Assembly (NCBI RefSeq): GCF_009827435.1
Contig: NZ_WTYM01000036.1
Location: forward strand, 62,001 to 126,000
Length of the DNA stretch: 64,000 bases
From: Croceibacterium salegens
Lineage (GTDB): Bacteria; Pseudomonadota; Alphaproteobacteria; Sphingomonadales; Sphingomonadaceae
Direction: 5' to 3'
Shown in pieces: positions 56,269 to 64,000 of this stretch (its first letter is position 1; every line of letters starts with the position of its first letter). The position numbers and the translations under genes are program-made. The notes beneath the pieces were generated by a model. The model was not told the origin of the DNA. It did not search any database and was given only the letters and a program-made list of their open reading frames with translations.

Positions 56269-57099
56269 ATGACGCGCATCGCCCTCCTGCAGATGACCAG
56301 CGGCATCGATCCTGCCGCCAACGCCGCGACGCTGTCCGATGCCGTGCGCCGGGCGGGCGAGGGCGGGGCGGCGATGCTGTTCACCCCCGAAATGTCCGGA
56401 CTGCTCGACCGCGACCGCACGCGTGCAGCAGGTTCGATTGTTGCCGAAAGCGAAGATCCTTCACTCGCCGCGGCGCGCGAGGCGGCAGTGGCGGCGGGTA
56501 TCTGGGTGGCGCTCGGTTCGCTTGCGATCGCACGCGAGGACGGGCGCTGGGCCAACCGTTCGTTCGTTATCGACTCCGCCGGCGCCATCGTGGCGCGCTA
56601 CGACAAGATGCACATGTTCGACGTTACCCTTGCGACGGGCGAAAGCTGGCGTGAATCCGCGGCCTATGTGCCTGGGGAAGAGGTCGTCGCGGTCGACGAC
56701 ACGCCGGTCGGCCGGCTCGGTCTCTCGGTCTGTTACGACATTCGGTTTCCCGCGTTGTTCGAAGAGCTTGGACATCGTTCCTGCGATGTCATCGCAATTC
56801 CGGCTGCATTCACCGTACCGACCGGCAAGGCCCATTGGCACTTGCTGCAGAAGGCCCGCGCGGTCGAGGCGAGCGCCTGGGTCGTTTCTGCCGCGCAGGT
56901 CGGCGAACACGCCGACGGCCGCAGGACCTATGGCCATTCGCTCGTGGTCGATCCGTGGGGTGAGGTCGTGCTCGACATGGGCGGCGAAACAGCGGGGCTT
57001 GGCTTTGCCCAGATCGACCAGGCGCGCACCGCAGAGATACGCGCCCAACTGCCGAGCCTTGCCAACCGCCGGCCGATCCCTAGATTCCAGGCATCATGA
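56269..57099 (+). CDS. carbon-nitrogen hydrolase (nitrilase superfamily, Nit-like)
   Basis: 276 residues. The Glu-Lys-Cys triad is intact: Glu41 in LLFTPEMSG-like LFTPEMSG, Lys113 in ARYDKMHMFD, and Cys155 in LGLSVCYDIRFP. KARAVEASAWVVSAAQ and GHSLVVDPWGEVV are family features. The closest type is Nit1/NIT2-like amidase, which clears deaminated glutathione or omega-amides; pairing with grxC is consistent with a glutathione-repair role. This last point is inference. The stop overlaps the DUF1178 gene by 4 bases (ATGA). Confidence 0.92.
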   Translation: MTRIALLQMTSGIDPAANAATLSDAVRRAGEGGAAMLFTPEMSGLLDRDRTRAAGSIVAESEDPSLAAAREAAVAAGIWVALGSLAIAREDGRWANRSFVIDSAGAIVARYDKMHMFDVTLATGESWRESAAYVPGEEVVAVDDTPVGRLGLSVCYDIRFPALFEELGHRSCDVIAIPAAFTVPTGKAHWHLLQKARAVEASAWVVSAAQVGEHADGRRTYGHSLVVDPWGEVVLDMGGETAGLGFAQIDQARTAEIRAQLPSLANRRPIPRFQAS

Positions 57100-57554
57100 T
57101 CGTCTTCGATCTCACTTGCGGCGAGGGCCACAATTTCGAGGGCTGGTTCGGCTCGTCCGACGATTTCGCTGCCCAGCAGGCGCGCGGCCTCGTCTCCTGT
57201 CCCCAGTGCGGTTCTGTCGAGGTAGCCAAGGCGCCGATGGCGCCGGCGGTGCCGAAGAAGGGCAACCAGCAGGCGGCTTCGCAGCCGAGCGCGCACGTTG
57301 CCGGGGGCAAGCTACCGCCCGAGGCAATTTCCATGCTCGAGCAGATCGCTCGGATGCAGGCGGAATCGCTCAAGACCTCGATCTGGGTGGGTGACGGCTT
57401 CGCCGAGCAGTCGCGCGAGATGCACTACGGCGAGCGCGAGGCCGAAGCCATCCACGGCAAGGCGACACCGGAAGAGGCGAGGGCGCTGGCCGAGGAAGGC
57501 GTTCCGGTCATGCCAATCCTTATTCCCTTCGCACCGCCCGACGAACTCAACTGA
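57096..57554 (+). CDS. DUF1178 family protein
   Basis: 152 residues. The N-terminus (IVFDLTCGEGHNFEGWFGSSDDFAAQQARGLVSCPQCGS) with a C-x-x-C Cys pair and an early Cys resembles a zinc-ribbon, typical of DUF1178. The C-terminal helix (MHYGEREAEAIHGKATPEEARALAEEGVPVMPILIPF) is the family's other hallmark. Function unknown. The trio grxC-nitrilase-DUF1178 is commonly seen in alphaproteobacteria. Confidence 0.92.
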   Translation: MIVFDLTCGEGHNFEGWFGSSDDFAAQQARGLVSCPQCGSVEVAKAPMAPAVPKKGNQQAASQPSAHVAGGKLPPEAISMLEQIARMQAESLKTSIWVGDGFAEQSREMHYGEREAEAIHGKATPEEARALAEEGVPVMPILIPFAPPDELN

Positions 57555-57592
57555 TTGCAAGCGGCTGAAGCGCTGACTATTGCCGCACCGGC

Positions 57593-57669
57593 GCGCCCGT
57601 AGCTCAGCAGGATAGAGCATCGGATTCCTAATCCGGGGGCCACAGGTTCGAATCCTGTCGGGCGCACCA
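57593..57669 (+). tRNA. tRNA-Arg (anticodon CCT)
   Basis: 77 bases including an encoded CCA. Acceptor GCGCCCG pairs with CGGGCGC; the D arm is GCTC-AGCAGGATA-GAGC; the anticodon arm TCGGA/TCCGG (one G-T pair) has the loop TTCCTAA with anticodon CCT; the T arm is ACAGG-TTCGAAT-CCTGT. It reads AGG. A hairpin starting at its 3' end forms its terminator. Confidence 0.96.
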
Positions 57670-57706
57670 ATAGGGGCCGTCCCAAAGGGGCGGCCCCTAT
57701 TGGTTT
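57667..57706 (+). terminator. hairpin terminator after tRNA-Arg
   Basis: AATAGGGGCCG (57669-57679) pairs perfectly with CGGCCCCTATT (57691-57701), extended inward by TCCC/GGGG and outward by CC/GG, with loop AAA. It is followed by a weak T run (GGTTTG). Confidence 0.75.
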
Positions 57707-57769
57707 GTCCCAGGCTGTTCGATCCTCGTTCGGAGTCGGAGCGAAGCGGAGACGGCGCCGCAGGCGCCT

Positions 57770-57787
57770 ATCCTGTCGGGCGCACCA
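57770..57787 (+). repeat. duplicated 3' end of tRNA-Arg
   Basis: ATCCTGTCGGGCGCACCA at 57770-57787 repeats the last 18 bases of the tRNA (57652-57669) exactly, about 100 bases downstream of it. Such duplications mark places where integrated elements have entered or left at a tRNA. Confidence 0.85.
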
Positions 57788-57796
57788 TTTTTCGTC

Positions 57797-57816
57797 CTAT
57801 CGCTTCGCTACTTGAG
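57797..57816. repeat. 20-base direct repeat, left copy
   Basis: CTATCGCTTCGCTACTTGAG is identical to 61268-61287. The two copies bracket the TonB receptor gene and its operator over about 3.47 kb. Confidence 0.9.
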
Positions 57817-57846
57817 GTCGAAGACTTTCATCCTTGAGGAAGGAAA

Positions 57847-57874
57847 AGGGGCCACCCCTCGCGGGATGGCCCCT
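57847..57874 (-). terminator. hairpin downstream of the TonB receptor gene
   Basis: AGGGGCCA (57847-57854) pairs with TGGCCCCT (57867-57874) with an inner CCC/GGG. On the minus strand it is followed by TTTTCC, so it fits a terminator of the receptor gene whose stop is at 57967. The 300 bases from 57670 to 57966 otherwise hold no gene. Confidence 0.65.
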
Positions 57875-57966
57875 CATGAGCTGCCATGGCGACGACCCAA
57901 AGGAGTCAGTTCGGCAGCAATGGAGGCATTGCGCGGCGCGGGAGCGGTCGCCCATGCCTCCTTACC

Positions 57967-60900
57967 TCAGAACTTCACGCGCACGCCCACGCGCCAAAGC
58001 CGCCCGTACGTATCGAAGTACACCGGGTTGGTCGGGTAACCGTTGCCGCCCGGCGCAACCGGCGGGTCATGGTCGAACAGGTTGTTGATCGAGCCGAAAA
58101 GCTGGAGTTCCTCCATGATGTCATAGGAAGCCGACAGGTTGACGTAGGTCGCCGAAGCGACGTGGTTGTTGTTGATCGAATTGGGATTAGTGTTGTCGTA
58201 GCCCGGATCGGTCGGGTCGATCGGCGAACCGCCGCTCGGGGTGAGGGTGTAGAACCGGCCGCTGCCGACGTAGCGGACCTGCACCGTGCCGGTGAACGGC
58301 CCCTGCACCGTCGTCACGAGCAGGTTGCCTTGCCAGTGCGGTGAGGTGTTGAAGCTGCCGAACGCCCCGGTCGGTCCCGTCTGTCCGGCATAGTTCACGA
58401 TATCCCGGCCGGGCAGCCCGGTGGCGAACAACTGGTCATAGAGATACGAGGCAAGCGCCCGGATGGAGAGCGAACCATCGCCGAGCGGGGTGGTGTAGCC
58501 CGCCTCGAAATCGATGCCGCGCGTGGTGAACCCCTGGAGGTTGCCGGCGACACTGACGATATCCTGGATGTCGTTGGTGCCCTCACCGACCATCAGGTCG
58601 CAGTATTCCTGCACGCCGGCGTAACACAGCGTGACGATATTCTGCGCCCCGACGCCGCCGGGAGGACCGGCGATCGCGTCCTTGATCTTGATCTGGTACC
58701 AGTCGGCCGAGAAGCGGAAGCCGGACATGAAGCCCGACTTGGGCGAGAATACCGCGCCGATGGTCCAGGTGTCGGCCTTTTCCGGCTTGAGGTCGATGTT
58801 GCCGCCGGTGGTCACGATCGCCGCATCGGTGATGCCGCCGTTCCACGGGTTGTTCACGCTGCCGAACGGCCCGCCGATACGCGGAGCGTATGTCTGGTAT
58901 AGCTCGCGGAACTGCGGCGCCCGCACGTCGCGCGAGCGGGTCACGCGCAGGCGCGCCCAGTCGGTGACGTCCCAGACCCCGTTGATCTTCCAGGTCCAGA
59001 AATTGCGCGCACTGCTCGACCCAGCATACTGGCCCAGCGTGCCTTTGTTCTTGGTGTCTGTGTAACGTGCGGCGAGGTCGAGTTCGAAATACTTGCCCAT
59101 CGGCGCGTCGGCAAAGACCGGTACGTTCACCTCACCGTAGCCTTCGAGCACGCGGATGTTGCCACCGAAGTCGAGGCCGTAACTGAGCGTGAAGCTGTTG
59201 TACCACGGCGAATTGGCCAGGTCGTGGGTCGAGACGACCGATTCCTTGCGCCATTCCGCACCAACGGCGAGCTTGACCGGCCCGGCACCCCATCCGTCGG
59301 TCAGGTCGCCGCGGACGTTGGCGGCGAAGACGTCCTGCTTGGTGGTGTTGAATTCCTCGAGCGTACGGAAGGCGTAGTCGATCGCTGCGGGGTCCGCATT
59401 GCCGATTCCGAACAGGTTGAGCGGCACGCAGTTGTTAGCCGCCGCCACATCGGCTGCGGAATAGGGCAGCCCATTCGCCGGGTTGGTTCGGCCCGGGATG
59501 GTGACGCCGCAAACGATGTTGCCGGTACCGTCATCGACTGCGTCGAGCGCGTAGTTGAGGTATTGCCCGACGACGTTGTGATAGAGGTGCTGGTCGTTCT
59601 TGTTCTCGCCGTGGGAGTAATAGAAATCCCACGCCCAGCGCGGCCCGATTTCGCCATTCAGCCCACCGAGTGCGCGCCAGGTTTCGTTGTTGGTCTCGTT
59701 GCTGGCGTTCTGCACGTTGACCATGTTGCGGCCGAACTCGGCGCCATTCGGACCAATCGCTGCTGCCACCGCCGGAGACAGGAAGGCGTTGTCGGGAGCG
59801 ATGTGCGAGCCGACGTAGACGAAGTTGCCGACCTCGAGCGCGTAGGGGCCAATCGATCCGTTGGCGACTGGGTTCACCCCCTTGGTGTTGGCATAGGAGA
59901 CTTCGACGAAACCCGTCAGCGTGTCGGTGAAATCGTAGGTGCCGTGGCCCAGCGCGGTCCAGCGTTCGACCGAGGGGCGCAGCGTCGTGGTGTCGTATGC
60001 CCCCACAGCTAGGTCATCGCCGCCCTGGCGGAAGCCGAAGAAGCCCGCGCCGGGCGAATAGCTGCCACGGTCGAATGGCTGGGTGCCCTGGCCGTTGCTC
60101 GTCAATTGGAAGGGCGCCCCGCTGACCGGAGCGACGTTGACGCAGACACCCGCGCCGGGGACGAACACCGTGCACGGGAACAGCGCGCCGGTCAGGCTGG
60201 TGTTGGCGGAATAGGCCCGGTCGCCGATGATGTAGTGCGGCTGTCCGTTGGTCAGGTAGTCGGTGTTGGTGAACAGGGCGTTCCGTTCGCCGCACCAGTC
60301 GCGCTCTGTCGAACAGATGCCGATGGCGTCCTGGTTGTCGTATTCGACGCCGATCACGAAATGGCCGCGGTTGTCGTCGAAGCCCGTGCCATAGGCGCCG
60401 GACAGGTGAATGTCGTTTCCGTCACCGCGCCATGTCCGACTGAAGTCGGCCTGGCCCTTGAACCCTTCGAGCTGGGTATCGAGGATGATGTTGACGACGC
60501 CGGCGATGGCGTCCGACCCGTAGATCGCCGAAGCGCCGCCGGTTACGGTTTCTGTTCGCTGCACCAGCATCGAGGGCATCAACGTGATGTCGACGCCACC
60601 ACCGGTTGTCGTCGGAACGACGCGCCGCGTGTCGACGAGGGTCAGCGTGCGAGTGCCGAAGAAGGGGTTGAGGCCGCGCAGGTTCACCAACTGGGCGCCG
60701 ACGTTGAAGTTGCCGAGACCGACGTTGTTGGGCGCGAAGAAGTTCGAATTCGACGGCAACTGCGCCACCACTTCACCGACGTTGTTGAGATTGAGGTTGT
60801 CGATCACCTCGCGGTCGAGGACGGTGACAGGGCTGGTGGTGTCGAAGGTGGTCTTGCCGACGCGCGAACCAGTGACGATGATTTCCTTGCCGACGTCGGT

Positions 60901-61035
60901 GCTCGCCTGTTCGTCCTGGCCGCTGCCGTCATCCTGCGCCCAGGCCGTTCCCGGCAGCGCGGCGAGGCCGGCTGCGAGTGCGATGGTGCTCAAGGTGGAA
61001 ATGCGCTGCACACGCTGCGAAACACGCTTCGTCAT
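57967..61035 (-). CDS. TonB-dependent outer-membrane receptor
   Basis: 1022 residues from ATG 61035, with AGGGAGAG upstream; an ATG at 61203 lies inside the operator and is rejected. A signal peptide (about 1-38, ending TAWA) precedes the TonB-box/plug part: GKEIIVTGSRVG, VTVLDREVIDNLNLNNVGEVV, QLVNLRGLNPFFGTRTLTLVDTRRV and GGASAIYGSDAIAGVVNIIL. The rest is the beta-barrel, ending in aromatic WRVGVRVKF. It imports an unidentified substrate, using proton-motive force passed by TonB-ExbB-ExbD. No substrate-processing genes or regulator lie nearby. The operator upstream suggests substrate-dependent repression. Confidence 0.93.
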   Translation of the reverse strand: MTKRVSQRVQRISTLSTIALAAGLAALPGTAWAQDDGSGQDEQASTDVGKEIIVTGSRVGKTTFDTTSPVTVLDREVIDNLNLNNVGEVVAQLPSNSNFFAPNNVGLGNFNVGAQLVNLRGLNPFFGTRTLTLVDTRRVVPTTTGGGVDITLMPSMLVQRTETVTGGASAIYGSDAIAGVVNIILDTQLEGFKGQADFSRTWRGDGNDIHLSGAYGTGFDDNRGHFVIGVEYDNQDAIGICSTERDWCGERNALFTNTDYLTNGQPHYIIGDRAYSANTSLTGALFPCTVFVPGAGVCVNVAPVSGAPFQLTSNGQGTQPFDRGSYSPGAGFFGFRQGGDDLAVGAYDTTTLRPSVERWTALGHGTYDFTDTLTGFVEVSYANTKGVNPVANGSIGPYALEVGNFVYVGSHIAPDNAFLSPAVAAAIGPNGAEFGRNMVNVQNASNETNNETWRALGGLNGEIGPRWAWDFYYSHGENKNDQHLYHNVVGQYLNYALDAVDDGTGNIVCGVTIPGRTNPANGLPYSAADVAAANNCVPLNLFGIGNADPAAIDYAFRTLEEFNTTKQDVFAANVRGDLTDGWGAGPVKLAVGAEWRKESVVSTHDLANSPWYNSFTLSYGLDFGGNIRVLEGYGEVNVPVFADAPMGKYFELDLAARYTDTKNKGTLGQYAGSSSARNFWTWKINGVWDVTDWARLRVTRSRDVRAPQFRELYQTYAPRIGGPFGSVNNPWNGGITDAAIVTTGGNIDLKPEKADTWTIGAVFSPKSGFMSGFRFSADWYQIKIKDAIAGPPGGVGAQNIVTLCYAGVQEYCDLMVGEGTNDIQDIVSVAGNLQGFTTRGIDFEAGYTTPLGDGSLSIRALASYLYDQLFATGLPGRDIVNYAGQTGPTGAFGSFNTSPHWQGNLLVTTVQGPFTGTVQVRYVGSGRFYTLTPSGGSPIDPTDPGYDNTNPNSINNNHVASATYVNLSASYDIMEELQLFGSINNLFDHDPPVAPGGNGYPTNPVYFDTYGRLWRVGVRVKF

Positions 61036-61165
61036 ATGCTCTCTCCCTGTGTGCCGCTTTCGGCGGCCTCTTATGCGGCTCGTCGAGACACAGGGAGCAG
61101 GCGAACGATCGTCGGCTCCGTGCGACGCGCGAACCAATTCGTTGACCGGGAAGCTACTACGGCGG

Positions 61166-61200
61166 TTGACACTGTCAACTGCATTAATTGACAGTGTCAA
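61166..61200. promoter_or_regulatory. tandem palindromic operator upstream of the TonB receptor
   Basis: Two 13-base sites, TTGACACTGTCAA (61166-61178) and TTGACAGTGTCAA (61188-61200), each near-palindromic on its own around one central base, are exact reverse complements of each other. Centres are 22 bases apart, two helical turns. Such spacing suggests two repressor dimers on one face. It lies about 130 bases before the receptor start. The matching regulator is not in the window. Confidence 0.75.
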
Positions 61201-61234
61201 CATGGCGCCACGGGGAAGATTGTTGCTTCGCGTA

Positions 61235-61287
61235 ATGCTTCGCTACTTGAGACCCTTTTTGATCCAGCTATCGCTTCGCTACTTGAG
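61235..61287. repeat. 20-base direct repeat, right copy, plus a partial copy
   Basis: CTATCGCTTCGCTACTTGAG (61268-61287) matches 57797-57816 exactly. A partial copy ATGCTTCGCTACTTGAG lies at 61235-61251. The stretch 61202-61341 holds only these repeats and the ccmC leader; no gene was seen. Confidence 0.85.
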
Positions 61288-61341
61288 CCGGGCGTGCGGG
61301 TATCCTAACGCGGTGGCGTCTCATGAGAGACGACCAACTCG

Positions 61342-62061
61342 ATGCACGCATTCGCCAATCCCGCCCGCTTCCTGCGCATTGCCCGCCCGCTGACCCCTGT
61401 CCTGCTGTTGGCCGGACTGGGGATCATTGCCGCGTCGCTGGTCTATGGGCTGGCTTTCGCCCCGGCAGAGCAGCTGCAGGGGGAGACGGTGCGGATCCTG
61501 TTCCTCCATGTGCCGACCGCATGGCTCGGCATGGCCGGGTGGAGCGCAATCGCGATTTCGAGCTTGATGGAGCTGGTCTGGCGCCATCCGCTGGCGGCGC
61601 TGGCGGCACGCGCGAGCGCGCTGCCCGGCGCGGTTTTCACATTCCTGTGCCTCGTCACCGGCTCGATCTGGGGCCGGCCGGCCTGGGGCACCTGGTGGGT
61701 GTGGGACGGGCGGCTGACCTCGATGCTCGTCCTGCTGTTTCTCTATTTCGGCTACATGGCGCTGGCCGGCGCGGTCGATCGCGAAGGCGGATCGAGCCGC
61801 ATCCCGGCGATCTTCGGCCTCATCGGCGCGATCAACATTCCGATCATCCATTACTCGGTGATCTGGTGGAACAGCTTGCACCAGCCGCCGAGCATCACCA
61901 CCGGCGGTTCGGCCATGGCCGGGCCCTTCCTTTGGGGCCTGCTCGCCGCGACGCTTGGCTTTACCCTGCTGTTCTCCGGGGTCGTGCTGGCGCGAATGCG
62001 CGCGCTGCTGGCGGACATCCAGACCGAAGCAAGATTGCGGCGAAAGGCGCTCGAGGCATGA
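61342..62061 (+). CDS. ccmC: heme exporter protein CcmC
   Basis: 239 residues, six membrane helices. CcmC binds heme and passes it to CcmE in cytochrome c maturation System I. The heme-handling WWD motif is intact: WGTWWVWDGRLTS (about 115-127), flanked by conserved His residues such as the one in LFLHVPTAW. Start ATG 61342. The stop overlaps ccmD (ATGA). ccmA and ccmB are not in the window. Confidence 0.95.
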   Translation: MHAFANPARFLRIARPLTPVLLLAGLGIIAASLVYGLAFAPAEQLQGETVRILFLHVPTAWLGMAGWSAIAISSLMELVWRHPLAALAARASALPGAVFTFLCLVTGSIWGRPAWGTWWVWDGRLTSMLVLLFLYFGYMALAGAVDREGGSSRIPAIFGLIGAINIPIIHYSVIWWNSLHQPPSITTGGSAMAGPFLWGLLAATLGFTLLFSGVVLARMRALLADIQTEARLRRKALEA

Positions 62062-62198
62062 GGGAAGCGCTCGACCAGTGGGACTTCGTGATCGCCGCCT
62101 ATGCGATCTGCATCGTCGCGACCCTGCTGCTCGCCGGCTGGAGCTGGCAGGCGATGGTGCGCGCCGAAAAGCGCCGCGAGGAGGCACGCGGGAAATGA
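62058..62198 (+). CDS. ccmD: heme exporter protein CcmD
   Basis: 46 residues. One membrane helix (about 10-32, FVIAAYAICIVATLLLAGWSW) and a basic C-terminal tail (MVRAEKRREEARGK), exactly the CcmD plan. CcmD stabilises the CcmC-CcmE complex and helps release of heme-loaded CcmE. ATG 62058 overlaps ccmC and the stop overlaps ccmE. Confidence 0.92.
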   Translation: MREALDQWDFVIAAYAICIVATLLLAGWSWQAMVRAEKRREEARGK

Positions 62199-62656
62199 CT
62201 GCTAGACTGAAGCCCAAGCACCAAAGGCTGGTGCTGGTGATCGTTGCGTTGGTGGCGATTATCGGAGCAGGCGTGCTCGCGGCGTGGGGCCTGCGCAACC
62301 AGGCGAGCTTTTACCTCCTGCCGAACGAACTGGTCGCCGATCCCCCCGCAGCCGGTCAGGCAGTTCGCCTTGGCGGGATGGTCGAGGCCGGGTCGCTTAG
62401 AACCGATGCCGACGGCATTACGGTGCATTTCATCGTCGGTGACGGCGAGGCGAAGGTACCGGTGACTTACTCCGGGATCCTTCCCGACTTGTTTCAGGAA
62501 GGCTCGGGCGTCACCGCCGACGGCAGCATGGGCGCGGACGGCGTGTTCCATGCTGACGGCCTGCTCGCCAAGCACGACGAGAAATACGTCCCGCGCGAGC
62601 TCAAGGATATGACCGAGGCGCAGAAACACCAGGTCGTGGCCGAGGCAACAGAGTGA
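62195..62656 (+). CDS. ccmE: cytochrome c maturation heme chaperone CcmE
   Basis: 153 residues. One N-terminal helix (about 11-32) anchors it; the rest is a periplasmic OB-fold beta barrel (AAGQAVRLGGMVEAGSLR, VPVTYSGILPDLFQEGSGVTADG). The covalent heme ligand His127 is in LLAKHDEKYVP, with the conserved Tyr after it. It takes heme from CcmC and gives it to CcmF/H. ATG 62195 overlaps the ccmD stop; the stop overlaps the ccmF start (GTGA). Confidence 0.95.
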   Translation: MTARLKPKHQRLVLVIVALVAIIGAGVLAAWGLRNQASFYLLPNELVADPPAAGQAVRLGGMVEAGSLRTDADGITVHFIVGDGEAKVPVTYSGILPDLFQEGSGVTADGSMGADGVFHADGLLAKHDEKYVPRELKDMTEAQKHQVVAEATE

Positions 62657-64000
62657 TTGCCGAGTTCGGACTTGCCGCGTTGTGGCTGGCCGCTGCGCTG
62701 GCGCTACTCCAGCTGTTCGGAGCATTTGCCGGTGTGCGTGGCGGCTCGGCCGATCTGGTCGCTGTGGTGCGACCGGCGGCGGTGGTGCAGGCAGCGCTGA
62801 CCGGACTTGCCTTCCTGATGTTGATCTGGGTCTTCGCCCGGACCGACCTTTCGGTCCTGCTGGTGGCCAGCAATTCCCATTCGGAAAAGCCCTTGATCTT
62901 CAAGATTTCCGGCGCGTGGAGCAATCACGAAGGCTCGATGCTGATGTGGGTCGTGATCATGGCCGTGTCGGGCGGGCTGATCGCGCTGATCGAGCGGCGC
63001 CTGCCGGAAAAGACCATGCTCGCCACGCTCGGCGCGCAGGCTTTCGTGAGCCTCGGTTTCTATGCCTTCCTGCTGTTTTCCTCCAACCCGTTCGAGCGCC
63101 TTTCGCCTGTCCCGGTTGAGGGAGCAGGGCTGAACCCGCTGCTCCAGGACACCGCCGCCGCGGTTCATCCCCCCGGGCTCTATCTGGGCTATGTCGGCCT
63201 GTCGGTCGCCTTCAGCTTCGTCGTCGGGGCACTGCTGACGCGCAACGTGACACCCGATTTCGCCCGGGTCATGCGCCCGTGGGTGCTCGGCGCGTGGATC
63301 TTCCTGACGCTCGGCATCACCGCCGGCTCCTACTGGGCCTATTACGAGCTGGGCTGGGGCGGCTGGTGGTTCTGGGACCCGGTCGAGAATGCCAGCCTGA
63401 TGCCGTGGCTCGCCGCGACCGCGCTGCTCCATTCGGCCAGCGTACTGGCCGCGCGCGATGCGTTGCGGACCTGGACCGTGATGCTCGGCGTGGTCGCCTT
63501 TTCAATGAGCATGATCGGGACCTTCCTCGTGCGCTCGGGCATCCTGACCAGCGTGCACGCATTTGCCGTCGATCCCGAGCGAGGCAATTTCATCCTCGCC
63601 TTGCTGGCGATCTACATTGGCGGCGCATTGGCGCTGTTCGCCGCCCGCGCGAGCACCATCGCCGAGGGTGAACGGTTCGCCCTGATGAGCCGCGAAGGCG
63701 CGCTGGTGGTCAACAACGTCGCGCTCTCGGCGATCCTCGGTATCGTGCTGCTCGGCACGCTCTACCCGTTGCTCACCGAAGCCTTCGGCGTACGAGTTTC
63801 GGTGGGGCCGCCATATTTCAACCCGGTCAGCGCCTCGTTCTTCCTGCCGATGTTGCTCGTCCTGATCGCCGGCCCGCTACTGCGCTGGCGCCGTGACAGC
63901 TTTGCGAGGGTGCAGCGTAGCGTGGTGCTCGCCGTGTCGGTCGGTTTGGTGGTGCTGTTCGGCGTGGGAGTGCTGGCCGGGCTCGGCATCCTGCCGCTGC
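62653..64000 (+). CDS. ccmF: heme lyase CcmF (3' end beyond the window)
   Basis: 449 residues visible from GTG 62653, open to the window edge. CcmF joins heme from CcmE to apocytochrome c. The WWD motif is present: GWGGWWFWDPVENASLMPWL (about 235-254), with HPPGLYLGYVGLSVAFSF and SNHEGSMLMWVVI before it and FLVRSGILTSVHAFA after. The typical protein is about 650 residues, so roughly 200 are missing off the edge. It shares the ccmCDE reading chain. Confidence 0.95.
   Translation, partial: MIAEFGLAALWLAAALALLQLFGAFAGVRGGSADLVAVVRPAAVVQAALTGLAFLMLIWVFARTDLSVLLVASNSHSEKPLIFKISGAWSNHEGSMLMWVVIMAVSGGLIALIERRLPEKTMLATLGAQAFVSLGFYAFLLFSSNPFERLSPVPVEGAGLNPLLQDTAAAVHPPGLYLGYVGLSVAFSFVVGALLTRNVTPDFARVMRPWVLGAWIFLTLGITAGSYWAYYELGWGGWWFWDPVENASLMPWLAATALLHSASVLAARDALRTWTVMLGVVAFSMSMIGTFLVRSGILTSVHAFAVDPERGNFILALLAIYIGGALALFAARASTIAEGERFALMSREGALVVNNVALSAILGIVLLGTLYPLLTEAFGVRVSVGPPYFNPVSASFFLPMLLVLIAGPLLRWRRDSFARVQRSVVLAVSVGLVVLFGVGVLAGLGILPL

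Noticed and set aside
57812-58039. Small open frames between tRNA-Arg and the TonB receptor
   Set aside because: They overlap repeats, the terminator and the receptor 3' end, have no ribosome site and show no protein-like pattern.
61036-61203. ATG 61203 as the start of the TonB receptor
   Set aside because: It would translate the operator and place 56 residues before the signal peptide; ATG 61035 has a strong ribosome site.

Overview
The window is high-GC alphaproteobacterial chromosome, most likely from a sphingomonad close to the Erythrobacteraceae. The evidence is the gene order (complete nuoA-N followed by birA-coaX-rnj-DUF1467; trpG-trpD-trpC-moaC-moeA-lexA; gltA-gltX-comEC; ppiD-trpE; tpiA-secG-pyrG; ccmCDEF), the alphaproteobacterial SOS box (GTTC-N7-GTTC) before lexA, and a long TonB-dependent receptor typical of sphingomonads. 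This assignment is inference from layout and protein style; no search was run. No CRISPR array, IS element, rRNA or prophage was seen.

Layout. 1-7.1 kb: accessory genes, comprising two SnoaL/NTF2-like proteins, an unusual coupled pair (Pro-rich membrane anchor plus soluble partner), an SH3 protein, three tandem small lipoproteins, a thiolase and a beta-propeller protein. 7.2-24.6 kb: all 14 complex I genes, with five extra genes inserted in the same orientation (a lipoprotein, an NTF2-like protein, a small membrane protein and two paralogous secreted Cys-repeat proteins). 24.6-28.0 kb: birA, coaX, rnj and a DUF1467 gene, chained by overlaps. 28-34.5 kb: a large membrane-anchored coiled-coil protein, a degenerate Hpt-like protein, a nucleotidyltransferase-like/membrane fusion, a helical protein and a histidine-kinase-like protein without the phosphoacceptor His. 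34.5-42.4 kb: gltA, gltX, a frameshifted comEC, lexA, moeA, moaC and a small membrane gene. 42.4-50 kb: trpC, trpD, trpG and trpE, with four unrelated genes between trpG and trpE. 50-57.6 kb: ppiD, tpiA, secG, pyrG, a heat-shock gene hsp20, grxC, a nitrilase-family gene and a DUF1178 gene. 57.6-61.3 kb: tRNA-Arg(CCT), a duplicated tRNA 3' end, and a TonB receptor gene bracketed by a 20-nt direct repeat and preceded by a tandem palindromic operator. 61.3-64 kb: ccmC-D-E and the start of ccmF.

How the genes work together. Most of the window is core metabolism: respiration (nuo, ccm), the TCA cycle (gltA), tryptophan, molybdopterin, CoA/biotin and CTP synthesis, RNA decay (rnj), secretion and periplasmic folding (secG, ppiD). 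The most notable signals outside core genes are (i) a ROSE-like RNA thermometer combined with a sigma-32 promoter before hsp20, (ii) comEC carrying two compensating frameshifts, one in an 11-G tract, (iii) the accessory genes inside the nuo cluster, including a four-copy Cys-pair module, (iv) a signalling neighbourhood whose Hpt-like and kinase-like proteins both lack the phospho-accepting His, and (v) the repeats and operator around the TonB receptor.
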